Part shown: positions 24,970 to 33,442 of the stretch, one piece after another
Position numbering within the stretch: the first letter of the stretch is position 1
How the letters are laid out: every line of letters starts with the position of its first letter
Assembly (NCBI RefSeq): GCF_019396345.1
Contig: NZ_JAHKRM010000014.1
Coordinates: 124,001 to 188,000 of the forward strand
DNA from: Nonomuraea guangzhouensis
GTDB lineage: Bacteria; Actinomycetota; Actinomycetes; Streptosporangiales; Streptosporangiaceae
Direction of reading: 5' to 3'
DNA length: 64,000 nt
Made by a program: the position numbers and the translations under genes
The notes under the pieces: model-generated
Database searches by the model: none
Seen by the model: only the letters and a program-made list of their open reading frames with translations
Told to the model about the DNA's origin: nothing

Positions 24970-27513
24970 ATGAGGGGGCGGCTGCGGGTCTACCTCGGGG
25001 CGGCCCCCGGGGTGGGCAAGACGTACGCGATGCTCTGCGAAGGCCGCAGAGCGCTGGAGCGCGGCCGGGACGTGGTCGTGGGCTTCGTCGAGACCCACGA
25101 CCGCGCCCGTACCGCCGCCCTGCTGGACGGCATGGAGGTGCTTCCGCGCAAGACCATGACGCACAGAGGCGCGACGTTCACCGAGCTGGACACGGAGGCG
25201 GTGATCGCCCGCGCGCCCACGGTGGCGCTGATCGACGAGCTGGCGCACACCAATGTGCCCGGCTCACGCAACGTCAAGCGCTGGCAGGACATCGACGACA
25301 TCCTGGACGCCGGGATCGATGTGATCTCCACGGTCAACATCCAGCACCTGGAGTCGGTCAACGACGTCGTCCAGGAGATCACCGGCGTACCGCAGCGCGA
25401 GACCGTGCCGGACGAGGTGGTGCGGCGGGCCGACCAGATCGAGCTCGTCGACATGTCGCCGGAGGCGCTGCGCCGCAGGATGGCGCACGGCAACGTGTAC
25501 GCCCCGGAGAAGGTCGACGCGGCCCTGTCGAACTACTTCCGCGTCGGCAACCTCACCGCGCTACGTGAGCTGGCCCTGCTGTGGGTCGCTGGAAAAGTCG
25601 ATGACCAGCTCGATCGCTACCGCGCCGAGCATGGCATCGCCAGCACGTGGGAGGCGCGCGAGCGCGTGGTGGTCGCCCTGACCGGCGGCCCCGAAGGCGA
25701 CACGCTGGTACGCCGGGCGGCCCGCATCGCCGCCCGCACCAAGGGCGCCGACCTGCTCGCCGTGCACGTGACCAGCGCCGACGGGCTGGCCGGAGCCGAT
25801 CCGGCCAGCCTGGCCCGCCAGAGATCGCTGGTCGAGGACATGGGCGGCACCTACCACCAGGTCGTCGGCGACGACATCCCGCGCGCCCTGCTGGACTTCG
25901 CCCGCGGCGTCAACGCCACCCAGCTCGTGCTCGGCGCTTCCAGAAGGGGGCGGTTCGCCCAGATCTTCTCCCGAGGCGTCGGCGTGGAGACCACCGCCCT
26001 ATCGGGCTCCATCGACGTCCACATGATCACCCATGCCGAGGCCAAGAAGGGCCGTCGGCGGCCGGTCCGCTCCCGTGCCGCGCTCACCCGTACGCGCCGG
26101 TCCATCGGCTGGGTGCTGGCGCTGGCCGGGATGCCCGCGCTGACGGCCGCGCTGTCGCCGTTCAGGGACGTACTGTCGCTGCCGAGTGAGATCCTGTTCT
26201 TCCTCTGCCTGACCGTCGGGGTGGCGCTGGCCGGCGGCATGTGGCCGGCCATCACCGCGGCCGTCGGTGGGTCACTGCTGCTCAACTGGTTCTTCACGCC
26301 GCCGATCGGCCAGTTCACCATCAGCGACCCGGAGAATCTCTTCGCCCTGGTCGTGTTCGTCCTGGTGGCCGTCGCCGTCAGCACCATCGTGGACATCGCG
26401 GCCCGGCGCACCAGGCAGGCCGCCCGCGCGAGCGCGGACGCCGAGCTGCTGTCCACCCTGGCCGGGCACGTGCTGCGCGGCCAGGCCGCCGTGCCGTCCC
26501 TGCTGGAGCGGATGCGCGAGACGTTCGGCCTGACCTCGGTCACCCTGCTCGAACGGCGGCCCGAGGCCGCCCGCACCCCCGACGACCAGTCGGATCCGGA
26601 CGCGTGGCGGATCGCGGCCACCTTCGGCGGCGCCCCGTCCACCTGCCCCGGCCAATCCGACACCGACGTGGTCATCGACGACGACATGATCCTGGCCGCC
26701 CGAGGCGGGCCGTTGGACGCCGCCGACCGGACGGTGCTGGAGGCGTTCGCCGCCGAGGTCGCTGTAGCGCTCCGCCAGGAACGCCTCCAGCAGGAGGCCG
26801 AGCAGGCCCGGCCGCTGGCCGAGGCCGACAAGATGCGCACCGCCCTGCTCGCCGCCGTCAGCCACGACCTGCGTACGCCGCTGGCCTCGGCGAAGGCGGC
26901 GGTGGAGAGCCTGCACAACACCGACGTCGCCTGGTCGGAACAGGACCGCGCCGAGCTGTTCGCCACCGCCGAGGAGTCGCTGGACAAGCTCGATCGGCTG
27001 GTGGCGAACCTGCTCGACATGAGCCGCCTGCAGGCCGGGGTGCTGGGGGTGACCCCGCAGCCGCTGGCCCTGGAGGAGATCGTGCCGCGCGCCATCGACG
27101 ATCTCGGCCCGTTGCGTGACCGGGTCGAGGGCGACATCTCCATCGACCTGCCCGAGATCCTCGCGGACGCGGCCCTGCTGGAGCGGGTGCTGGTCAACCT
27201 CATGTCCAACGCCGTCCGCTACAGCCCGCCGGACAAGACCGTACTGATCACCGCGAGCCGGCACGGCGACCACGTGCAGATCCGCGTCATCGATCGCGGC
27301 CCCGGCCTGCCGCCCGAGGCGCACGACCACGTCTTCCAGCCGTTCCAGCGGCTCGGCGACCGCGACAACCACTCCGGCGTCGGCCTCGGGCTGGCCCTCT
27401 CGCGCGGCCTGACCGAGGCGATGGGCGGCACCCTCGTACCTGAGGAGACACCAGGGGGAGGCCTCACCATGACCGTCACCCTGCCTGTTTCCAGCAGGTC
27501 GGTGACGGCATAA
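24970..27513 (+). CDS. kdpD: KdpD, K+/osmotic sensor histidine kinase
   Basis: 847 aa. The N-terminal KdpD domain has GAAPGVGKT (Walker-A-like) and DELAHTNVPGSRN. A USP-type domain follows at about 235-350, then four clustered membrane helices at about 375-480. The kinase core has the phospho-His in AVSHDLRTPL and an HATPase_c with NLMSNAVRY, DRGPGLP and GVGLGLALS. It starts one base after the kdpC stop. The cognate response regulator KdpE, normally next in line, is absent here. Confidence 0.96.
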   Translation: MRGRLRVYLGAAPGVGKTYAMLCEGRRALERGRDVVVGFVETHDRARTAALLDGMEVLPRKTMTHRGATFTELDTEAVIARAPTVALIDELAHTNVPGSRNVKRWQDIDDILDAGIDVISTVNIQHLESVNDVVQEITGVPQRETVPDEVVRRADQIELVDMSPEALRRRMAHGNVYAPEKVDAALSNYFRVGNLTALRELALLWVAGKVDDQLDRYRAEHGIASTWEARERVVVALTGGPEGDTLVRRAARIAARTKGADLLAVHVTSADGLAGADPASLARQRSLVEDMGGTYHQVVGDDIPRALLDFARGVNATQLVLGASRRGRFAQIFSRGVGVETTALSGSIDVHMITHAEAKKGRRRPVRSRAALTRTRRSIGWVLALAGMPALTAALSPFRDVLSLPSEILFFLCLTVGVALAGGMWPAITAAVGGSLLLNWFFTPPIGQFTISDPENLFALVVFVLVAVAVSTIVDIAARRTRQAARASADAELLSTLAGHVLRGQAAVPSLLERMRETFGLTSVTLLERRPEAARTPDDQSDPDAWRIAATFGGAPSTCPGQSDTDVVIDDDMILAARGGPLDAADRTVLEAFAAEVAVALRQERLQQEAEQARPLAEADKMRTALLAAVSHDLRTPLASAKAAVESLHNTDVAWSEQDRAELFATAEESLDKLDRLVANLLDMSRLQAGVLGVTPQPLALEEIVPRAIDDLGPLRDRVEGDISIDLPEILADAALLERVLVNLMSNAVRYSPPDKTVLITASRHGDHVQIRVIDRGPGLPPEAHDHVFQPFQRLGDRDNHSGVGLGLALSRGLTEAMGGTLVPEETPGGGLTMTVTLPVSSRSVTA

Positions 27514-27645
27514 CCCCGCATCCGCCATGCGGTGTGTCGTGTCAGCGGCCGTGTCAGTGCAGCGACGGTCCGGTATCAGAGCGGTCGGCGATGGTTGACG
27601 CATGAACGGTTCAGCCGTCCATCTGATGCGAAGGAGCACACCGCC

Positions 27646-28050
27646 ATGTCTGTCACCCTTTCCGACCAGGACAAGCTCACTCTGCGGGTCGCCGCGTGGG
27701 GTGCCGTCTCGTTGATGTCGGCCGCTGGTGCCGCGGGCTCGGCCCACAAGGTCGCCACGCACGGCTCGATCGCGCTGACGTCGGCGACCGGTTTGGTCGG
27801 GCATGTGGTCACCAAGGCGCCCAAGGGCGTGAAGTACGGCAAGTCCGTGGCTGAGCTGGCCGATCAGGTGCTGCCGGCTCTGACGGCGGCCATGGTCCTG
27901 CTGAACGAGCAGGATCCGGCAGAGGCCGACAACTTCCGTGGCACCGTCATCGTCGCCATCGACGCAGCCGCCCAGACCCATCAGGGCGAGCCCAGCCCCA
28001 CCCTGGCCGAGATGGCCCGCAAGATCACCGCAGCCCTCGACGCTGCTTGA
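27646..28050 (+). CDS. Hypothetical protein, 134 aa
   Basis: ATG at 27646 follows AAGGAG at good spacing. The protein is rich in Ala, Gly, Thr and Val. A hydrophobic stretch covers about 17-60 (WGAVSLMSAAGAAGSA and ALTSATGLVGHVV) and a helical, acidic second half has LLNEQDPAEADNFRG. I do not recognise the family. The soft hydrophobic region could be membrane associated or a compact helical bundle. It stands alone between kdpD and the DUF1048 operon. Confidence 0.65.
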   Translation: MSVTLSDQDKLTLRVAAWGAVSLMSAAGAAGSAHKVATHGSIALTSATGLVGHVVTKAPKGVKYGKSVAELADQVLPALTAAMVLLNEQDPAEADNFRGTVIVAIDAAAQTHQGEPSPTLAEMARKITAALDAA

Positions 28051-28070
28051 CCACTATCTGGCGTTGCTAA

Positions 28071-28105
28071 GTACTGGTAGTCAGTGTTACTTTGTACTGG
28101 TAGTC
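28071..28105. repeat. Two direct 12-bp repeats before the DUF1048 operon
   Basis: gtactggtagtc occurs at 28071-28082 and again at 28094-28105, a 23-bp period (about two helical turns). It lies 43-77 bp before the operon ATG. This looks like a regulator-binding region overlapping the promoter. Confidence 0.5.
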
Positions 28106-28147
28106 GGCAGCACTGAGTAGCTGGCTCCGCCAAGGAGGTAAGTAGAC

Positions 28148-28561
28148 ATGGCCACAGGGTCGAGCGAGCCGAAGAGCCGCTACCGGCAGTACCTGGAGGT
28201 GGTCACCGGTTCGCTCGAGGAGAAGAAGCGCTGGCGCCAGTACAAGGCGCGCATCAAAGAGCTTCCCGAGAACTACCGCACGGCAGTCGAAGCGATGGAG
28301 CGGTACCTGATGCACTTCGGGCCGGGGGACGGCGCCGACGCGGCTTCGATGTTCGAGGACCTCGCCGATCTGTTCGAGCAGAGCGCGGCGGACGGCACTC
28401 CGATCCGCGAGATCTTCGGGGAAGACCCCGTGGAGTTCGTCGAGGCGTTCGTGCAGAACTACTCGGTGGGGCGGTGGATCAGCCGTGAGCAGGAACGATT
28501 CACCAGCGCCATCGACCGCGCCGCCGGAGAAAACACCGTAAAAGACGACAGGACGGTCTGA
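28148..28561 (+). CDS. DUF1048 family protein
   Basis: 137 aa, with a very strong ribosome site (AAGGAGGTAAG). The peptide has a charged N-terminus (EEKKRWRQYKARIKELP) then YRTAVEAMERYLMHFGPGDG and FGEDPVEFVEAFVQNY. These are the landmarks of DUF1048, small helical proteins found next to PadR regulators and drug-type ABC exporters. It overlaps the ATPase ATG by one base. No PadR gene is adjacent here. The role is unknown but tied to the exporter. Confidence 0.78.
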   Translation: MATGSSEPKSRYRQYLEVVTGSLEEKKRWRQYKARIKELPENYRTAVEAMERYLMHFGPGDGADAASMFEDLADLFEQSAADGTPIREIFGEDPVEFVEAFVQNYSVGRWISREQERFTSAIDRAAGENTVKDDRTV

Positions 28562-29349
28562 TGACGACACAGCAAGCCCAGGCGATCCATGTGCAAGGCC
28601 TGGAGAAATCGTACAAAGAGCTGCAGGTGCTGCGTGGGGTGGACTTCGACGTGGCGCGGGGCAGCATCTTCGCCCTGCTCGGCTCGAACGGGGCGGGCAA
28701 GACCACCGTGGTGAAGATCCTGTCCACGCTGCTCAAGGCCGACGCCGGCACCGCCCGCGTGCACGGCTTCGACGTCGCCACGCGACCGGCGAACGTGCGG
28801 GAGTCCATCAGCCTGACCGGGCAGTTCGCCGCCGTCGACGAGATCCTCAGCGGACGGGAGAACCTCGTGCTCGTCGCCCGGCTACGACACCTCAACAACC
28901 CCGGCACGATCGCCGATGACCTGCTCGAACGGTTCTCCCTCACCGACGCGGGAGCACGCAAGGCCGCCACGTACTCGGGCGGCATGCGCCGCCGCCTCGA
29001 CATCGCGATGAGCCTCATCGGCGACCCACCGATCATCTTCCTCGACGAACCCACCACCGGCCTCGACCCCCAAGCCCGCATCGAGGTCTGGCAGGCCGTC
29101 AAGGAACTCGCCCGCCAAGGCACCACCGTCCTGCTCACCACCCAATACCTGGACGAGGCCGAACAACTCGCCGACCGGATCGCGATCCTGCACCAGGGCC
29201 GGATCATCGTCAACGGCACCCTGGACGAACTCAAGCAGCTCCTGCCACCCGCCCAGGTCGAATACGTCGAAAAGCAGCCGACCCTCGAAGACGTCTTCCT
29301 CACCCTCGTCGGCACCGACAGCACCAACGCGTCAGGGGAACCCCGATGA
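28561..29349 (+). CDS. ABC transporter ATPase (DrrA-like exporter)
   Basis: 262 aa. Walker A is GSNGAGKTT, the signature is YSGGMRRRLDIA, Walker B is IIFLDEPTTGLDP and the switch His is in LLTTQYLDEAEQLADR. The C-terminal LEDVFLTLVG matches the DrrA/daunorubicin-resistance ATPase subfamily. It energises the membrane partner that overlaps its 3' end by 4 bp. It may export a drug or a lipid-like compound. Confidence 0.92.
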   Translation: MTTQQAQAIHVQGLEKSYKELQVLRGVDFDVARGSIFALLGSNGAGKTTVVKILSTLLKADAGTARVHGFDVATRPANVRESISLTGQFAAVDEILSGRENLVLVARLRHLNNPGTIADDLLERFSLTDAGARKAATYSGGMRRRLDIAMSLIGDPPIIFLDEPTTGLDPQARIEVWQAVKELARQGTTVLLTTQYLDEAEQLADRIAILHQGRIIVNGTLDELKQLLPPAQVEYVEKQPTLEDVFLTLVGTDSTNASGEPR

Positions 29350-30107
29350 CCAAGCACTTCCTCGGCGACACCGCCACCCTGCTGGGACGATCCCTGCGCC
29401 ACATCACCCGCAGCGCCGACACCATCATCACCACCACGATCATGCCGATCGCCATGATGCTGATGTTCGTCTACGTCTTCGGCGGCGCGATCAACACCGG
29501 ATCCAAGTCGTATGTCACCTACCTGCTGCCCGGCATCCTGCTCATCACCGTCGCCTCAGGCATCGCCTACACCGCCTTCCGCCTGTTCATGGACATGAAG
29601 AGCGGCATCTTCGAACGCTTCCAATCCATGCCCATCGCCCGCTCGTCCGTGCTGTGGGCACACGTGCTGACCTCCGTGATCGCCAACCTGATCTCCCTCG
29701 TCGTCGTCGTCCTCGTCGCCCTGCTCATGGGCTTCCGCACCACAGCCGGACTACCGGCCTGGCTCGCCGTCGCCGGCATCCTGATCCTGTTCACCCTGGC
29801 CTTGACCTGGCTCGCCGTCATCCCCGGCCTGTCGGCAAAATCCGTGGAAGGCGCCAGCGCCTTCTCCTACCCGCTCATCTTCCTGCCCTTCCTCAGCTCG
29901 GCCTTCGTCCCCACCGCCACCATGCCCGGCCCGGTACGCGCCTTCGCCGAACACCAGCCGGTGACCTCCATCGTCAACGCCATCCGCGCCCTGTTCACCC
30001 AGCAGCCGGTCGGCACCGACATCTGGATCGCCCTGGCCTGGTGCGTCGGCATCCTCATCGTCACCTACGCCTTCGCCATGAACACCTACCGCCGCAAGAT
30101 CTCCTAG
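29346..30107 (+). CDS. ABC-2 type permease (DrrB-like)
   Basis: 253 aa with six predicted membrane helices, starting around 30 (IITTTIMPIAMMLMFVYVFG). The family block GSKSYVTYLLPGILLITVASG and the MKSGIFERFQSMPIARSSVL coupling-helix region are visible. FLSSAFVPTATMPGP near 185 is typical of DrrB/ABC2 exporters. It overlaps the ATPase gene (ATGA), so the two form one exporter. Immediately downstream the sequence becomes a graveyard of gene fragments. Confidence 0.92.
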   Translation: MTKHFLGDTATLLGRSLRHITRSADTIITTTIMPIAMMLMFVYVFGGAINTGSKSYVTYLLPGILLITVASGIAYTAFRLFMDMKSGIFERFQSMPIARSSVLWAHVLTSVIANLISLVVVVLVALLMGFRTTAGLPAWLAVAGILILFTLALTWLAVIPGLSAKSVEGASAFSYPLIFLPFLSSAFVPTATMPGPVRAFAEHQPVTSIVNAIRALFTQQPVGTDIWIALAWCVGILIVTYAFAMNTYRRKIS

Positions 30108-30119
30108 GGCCGTGTCATC

Positions 30120-30236
30120 GAGTCGGGGGCTGCCGACCACGCGAACCCCACCGACGACCTGCTCGACCCGCGCAGGCATGGCGGCGGGCACCTGGCATCC
30201 ACCAGTGCCTGGGCCAGCCGGAAACCGGCCGCCATT
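30120..30236 (+). pseudogene. Cytochrome P450 C-terminal remnant
   Basis: The + strand reads DDLLDPRRHGGGHL in one frame and GIHQCLGQP in another. Together these match the meander and haem-ligand region of a P450 (…D-P-R-R-x-x-G-G-H-L-A-F-G-x-G-I-H-Q-C-L-G-Q-P-L-A-R) with a small deletion and frameshift between them. No other part of the gene is recognisable, so it is a short relic. Confidence 0.6.
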
Positions 30237-30314
30237 CCGCGCGACATAGATATCCCCGTCGGGCCCCTCGGTGAAAGCGACACCATCGGCCGCGACCTCG
30301 AATTATGCGCCCAT
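30237..30314 (-). pseudogene. SMP-30/NHL-like N-terminal remnant
   Basis: An ATG at 30314 follows GGGAGAG, but its fourth codon is TAA. Reading on in the same frame gives FEVAADGVAFTEGPDGDIYV, then ARNGGRF. This matches the start of SMP-30/gluconolactonase-like propellers. The homology stops where the P450 relic begins. The stop and truncation make it a dead gene start. Confidence 0.5.
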
Positions 30315-30337
30315 GATCTCTCCCGGTAACGCCGCTG

Positions 30338-31053
30338 TCACTTACTGGCGTTGACGCCAGCCAGTTGGAGCGAGACCTGGCGGACCGCGCCTCGCAAGGG
30401 CACGAAGGCGAGGGTCGTCCCGTGCGGCGTCCACGAAGGACTGGGGCTGCACGGACACCCCGAGCCCGGCTCCGTGGTCGAACAAGTTCGCATTCGACGA
30501 ACGCGGCCAGAAAACAAATTCCGCACCGTTGAGCTCCGCCAGCGCGATGGACCTCTCCCGAGCCAATGGGTGATCGGCGGGCAGTACGGCCCACAATGAT
30601 TCGTCCAACAGGGACTCGAGGCGGATTCCCGGCCGGTGACGAACCCCGTGTCCATTTCACCGGCGAGCAGGTTCACTATCTGATCTTCGGTCGTCATGTG
30701 ATGCAGGCCTATTTCCATGCCCGGCGCGTTTTTCAGCAACTGCCGCAGGATCGTGGGCACCGCCCGGAAGAGTGCGGGCCGACGGCCGGGAGACGCAGAT
30801 GGCCGCTCCCCCTGCGGGCATGGTTCTGGATCGCGTCTCCAGGCCGGTCAGCAGCTTCAAGAAACGTCTCGCCCGCCGGGGTCAACGCGACCGACCTGCT
30901 GGTCCGCATGAACAACTCCGCCCCGAGCGCATCCTCCAGGGCTTATACCTGTTCACTTACCGTTCACTGTGCGACCTTCGGGCGCGCCGCCGCACGGCTG
31001 AACTGGCCGTCCTCGATCATCGCGATGAACGAACGCGGTTGCCTGATCTCCAT
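30338..31053 (-). pseudogene. LysR-family regulator pseudogene
   Basis: Pieces of a LysR regulator are spread over three frames on the minus strand. The ATG at 31053 opens MEIRQPRSFIAMIEDGQFSR and then AAARPKVAQ, which runs into a stop. A shifted frame gives LFMRTSRSVALTPAGETFLEAA, the end of the HTH domain. The effector domain follows as LLKNAPGMEIGLHHMTTEDQ and LLAGEMDTGFV. A last shift gives WAVLPADHPLARERSIALAE to about 30342. At least three frame breaks and a short deletion show it is inactive. It faces the SMP-30 relic, so both may once have formed a regulated unit. Confidence 0.75.
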
Positions 31054-31430
31054 CATCAGCCCGGAACCTCCAACCGGAGGGGCCGCACGACCCGGCCGCT
31101 CGATGTAGCGCGCTATTTATAGCGCATCGTCCGAGAGATCCCCTAATGTCCCGTTGGGGCCTGCCTTCTCCGATACGGCGGCACTGGCCCTTGTATCAGG
31201 GTTAAATGCCGCATTGTGGAGCAGCGTCATGTGTGGCCCGCGCGTGAAATGTCCAAGAATGCCGCACGGAATTATGCCGTATCAGATTTTCGGGCAGGGA
31301 GGAGTTTGGTGCGGCCGCTGTGATGATCATTCGGAAACGCGTGAATCCGGGATGGAGCCGCATCTCGCCTGGCTTCGCGTAGATTCCGGTTCGGGTTGAG
31401 GGGAGGCCGGAGTGCTGTTACCTTCACACG
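31054..31430. other. 377-bp region without a recognisable gene
   Basis: It lies between the LysR relic and the XRE-NBR1 gene. Short open stretches exist, but none has a family signature or clear ribosome site. It should contain the promoter of the gene that starts at 31431. Confidence 0.35.
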
Positions 31431-32411
31431 GTGGACGACAAGCGTGCACGCGCAGCGACGATCGAGGGCTTTGCCGCGACTCTGCGAGAATTGCGTAACG
31501 TAGTCGGTAACCCACCTTTCCGTGAGATGTCCGGCCGTTCAGGGGCAATTTCTCACACGACGTTGCATGAAGCCACGAAGGGTAACCGGCTCCCTAGTTG
31601 GGAGACCACGGTCGAGTTCGTCAAGGCATGTAACGCGGACCCGGCCGCGTACCGCGAAGAGTGGGAGAGAGCGAACCTGGCGGTCAGATCGGTGAGCGCC
31701 GGGGATGCCGCAATCCGCGCGGACGCCTTGGTGGAGCATCCGTCCGGTGGACTCGTAACCGCCGCCACAGGCGTCACGGAACTCCGTACCGTGCACCTGG
31801 CCATCGCGGACGACCTCCAGCCTCTGCTCCCCGCGCGTCGGAACAGCGGGCGATTACGGCTGATCCGCCCGGTCGTGTTCGCGACGGCGGCCGTCGCTGT
31901 GGGGGCTGCGGTCTTCATCGTGGCCACCATCAATCGCGCCTCCGCGCCCGACCAAGCCAGCCTGACCCCGTCGTCCAGCAGTCCGTCGATCGCGCTGGCC
32001 TCAGACGGTTGCCCGGTGCGTTCGACCAACCCGCCGCCGGCCCTGCCGTTGTACAAAGGCGACGCGGCCGTGTTCATCGCGGACGTCACGCTCCCCGACT
32101 GCACGCCCGTGAGCCCCGGCAAGACCGTGACCAAGATATGGCGGCTCAAGAACGCCGGGACCGTGCCATGGAAGGGATATTCGCTGCGGCGTCTCGACCG
32201 CAAGCAGCAGGCCGACCATTGCCAGACCATTCCCGATGTTCCGATCAAGGACACGCAGCCCGGCGAGATGGTCGACATCCGGACCGACATCACGACGCCG
32301 AGGCAGCCGGGCTTGTGCTACGTGGGATTCAAGATGGTGGACGCCGCGGGAATGGTGGTGTTCCCCGGAAGCCGGCCGGTCAACTTCCAGATCATCGTCG
32401 ACGCACGCTAG
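31431..32411 (+). CDS. XRE HTH - transmembrane - NBR1-like Ig domain protein
   Basis: 326 aa with a split design. Residues about 5-75 are a helix-turn-helix domain of XRE type (FAATLRELRNVVGNP, REMSGRSGAISHTTLHEATK, LPSWETTVEFVKACNAD). One membrane helix is near 145-168 (VVFATAAVAVGAAVFIVATI). The last 115 residues form an Ig-like beta-sandwich of the NBR1 central-domain type (VSPGKTVTKIWRLKNAGTVPW, PGLCYVGFKMVDAAG). So DNA-binding and sensing parts lie on opposite sides of the membrane, as in RodZ-like proteins. The GTG start at 31431 has no close ribosome site. It is followed by a hairpin and by peptidoglycan-active genes on the other strand. Confidence 0.78.
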   Translation: MDDKRARAATIEGFAATLRELRNVVGNPPFREMSGRSGAISHTTLHEATKGNRLPSWETTVEFVKACNADPAAYREEWERANLAVRSVSAGDAAIRADALVEHPSGGLVTAATGVTELRTVHLAIADDLQPLLPARRNSGRLRLIRPVVFATAAVAVGAAVFIVATINRASAPDQASLTPSSSSPSIALASDGCPVRSTNPPPALPLYKGDAAVFIADVTLPDCTPVSPGKTVTKIWRLKNAGTVPWKGYSLRRLDRKQQADHCQTIPDVPIKDTQPGEMVDIRTDITTPRQPGLCYVGFKMVDAAGMVVFPGSRPVNFQIIVDAR

Positions 32412-32441
32412 TTCCCCGCCGCGCAGGATACGGCGGGGAAC
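32411..32441. terminator. Bidirectional terminator hairpin
   Basis: Perfect 11-bp stem (gttccccgccg at 32411-32421 with its complement at 32431-32441) and a 9-nt loop. It begins in the stop codon of the XRE-NBR1 gene and lies 25 bp from the convergent SpoIID-type gene, so it can serve both. Confidence 0.75.
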
Positions 32442-32465
32442 CAGAGTCGGACGAGCTCAGAGGGA

Positions 32466-33407
32466 TCAGGAGCCGATGACGATCCCCGTGTAGTAGTTCT
32501 TGAGGATCCTGGAGTAAGTCCAGCCCGCTCTGGCCTTGTCGCGAGAGCCGTACTGCGACATCCAGTCGCCGTTGACCCAGTTGCCGCACGCCGTCGTCGT
32601 GGAGCAGTATTGGGCTCGGAAGATCTTCCCGTTGCGAGTCAGCCGGGTGCCCCACGTCGCGTCCACCGCGGCGTTCGTCACCGCCTTCGCCGAGCCGGGC
32701 TTGTACACCTGGCTCGAGGTGTGGTCATAGACGTCGAAGCACTGGCCGCTCGGCGTCTTGCTGGCGGAGTGCAGCGCCCAGTACCAGCCGAAGTTCTTCA
32801 CGGCCATCGCCCCGGCCTTGAGGGACTCGCTCGGCCAGGACGTCACCCACTCGTTGGGCAGGACGTTCTTGACGTAGGTCTTGAAGTCCACGCGCTCCAC
32901 GCGATTGAGGGACTCGCGGTACACGAGGATCGTCGTGGGCAGCTTGCTGTCCGTGCCGTCGGTCTTGCATTGGGTCGGCGGCAAGGTACTACCCAGGAAC
33001 TCGTGCGAGGCGTTCTGGTTCTTGAGGGTGGCGTTCAGGTTGGCTTTGGCACCTGGAGCGAAGTCCTGGTACGTGCCGGTGAGTCCGGTGTTGAAGTAGA
33101 CGCGGACCTTCTTGCTGCTGCGGTTCCAGACGGAGGCGGCTTCGTTCTTGATGCACTTGCCCTTGCCCTCGCCGGGCCCCTTGAAGTCGTAGCAGCTGGG
33201 CTGCGTAGTGGAGTAGTCGGGGATCGATGTGGTGAAGTCGGAGACCGAGCCCTGGTTGTTGCTGTTGAAGTAGTAGCAGAACTCGCCGGTGTCGCAGACG
33301 CCGTCGCGGCTCGCGGCCGAGGCGGGCGTCGCGGTGGCCAGCATGGTTCCGCCGAGCGCCATCGTCGCGGTGAGCCCCGAGATCAGCCGTACAGTTCGTG
33401 AAGGCAC
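32466..33407 (-). CDS. Secreted I36-domain protein with SpoIID/LytB domain
   Basis: 313 aa. A signal peptide covers about 1-31 (MALGGTMLATATPASAAS). A peptidase-inhibitor-I36-type domain of about 107 residues follows (DGVCDTGEFCYYFNSNNQG to LKNQNASHEF), with paired cysteines. The C-terminal half is SpoIID/LytB-like (VDFKTYVKNVLPNEW, SLKAGAMAVKNFGWYWAL, DVYDHTSSQVY), the fold that stimulates amidases or cuts denuded glycan strands in the wall. Its I36 domain is nearly the same as that of the next gene. It is probably secreted to act on peptidoglycan. Its own transcription unit may include the upstream M23 gene (35-bp gap). Confidence 0.83.
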   Translation of the reverse strand: MPSRTVRLISGLTATMALGGTMLATATPASAASRDGVCDTGEFCYYFNSNNQGSVSDFTTSIPDYSTTQPSCYDFKGPGEGKGKCIKNEAASVWNRSSKKVRVYFNTGLTGTYQDFAPGAKANLNATLKNQNASHEFLGSTLPPTQCKTDGTDSKLPTTILVYRESLNRVERVDFKTYVKNVLPNEWVTSWPSESLKAGAMAVKNFGWYWALHSASKTPSGQCFDVYDHTSSQVYKPGSAKAVTNAAVDATWGTRLTRNGKIFRAQYCSTTTACGNWVNGDWMSQYGSRDKARAGWTYSRILKNYYTGIVIGS

Positions 33408-33442
33408 AGGTGTCTTCCTCTTTTGTCAGCGGTCAGGGTGCG

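Noticed and set aside
27516..27532. Hairpin after kdpD
   Set aside because: The stem is only 6 bp with a 5-nt loop, which is too weak to call a terminator.
26272..27981. Long minus-strand open frame opposite kdpD and the 134-aa gene
   Set aside because: It spans two real genes in antisense and shows only His/Arg/Gly-rich shadow sequence.
31154..31399. 81-codon open frame after the LysR relic
   Set aside because: There is no ribosome site, no family likeness and an unusual composition. It is probably chance.
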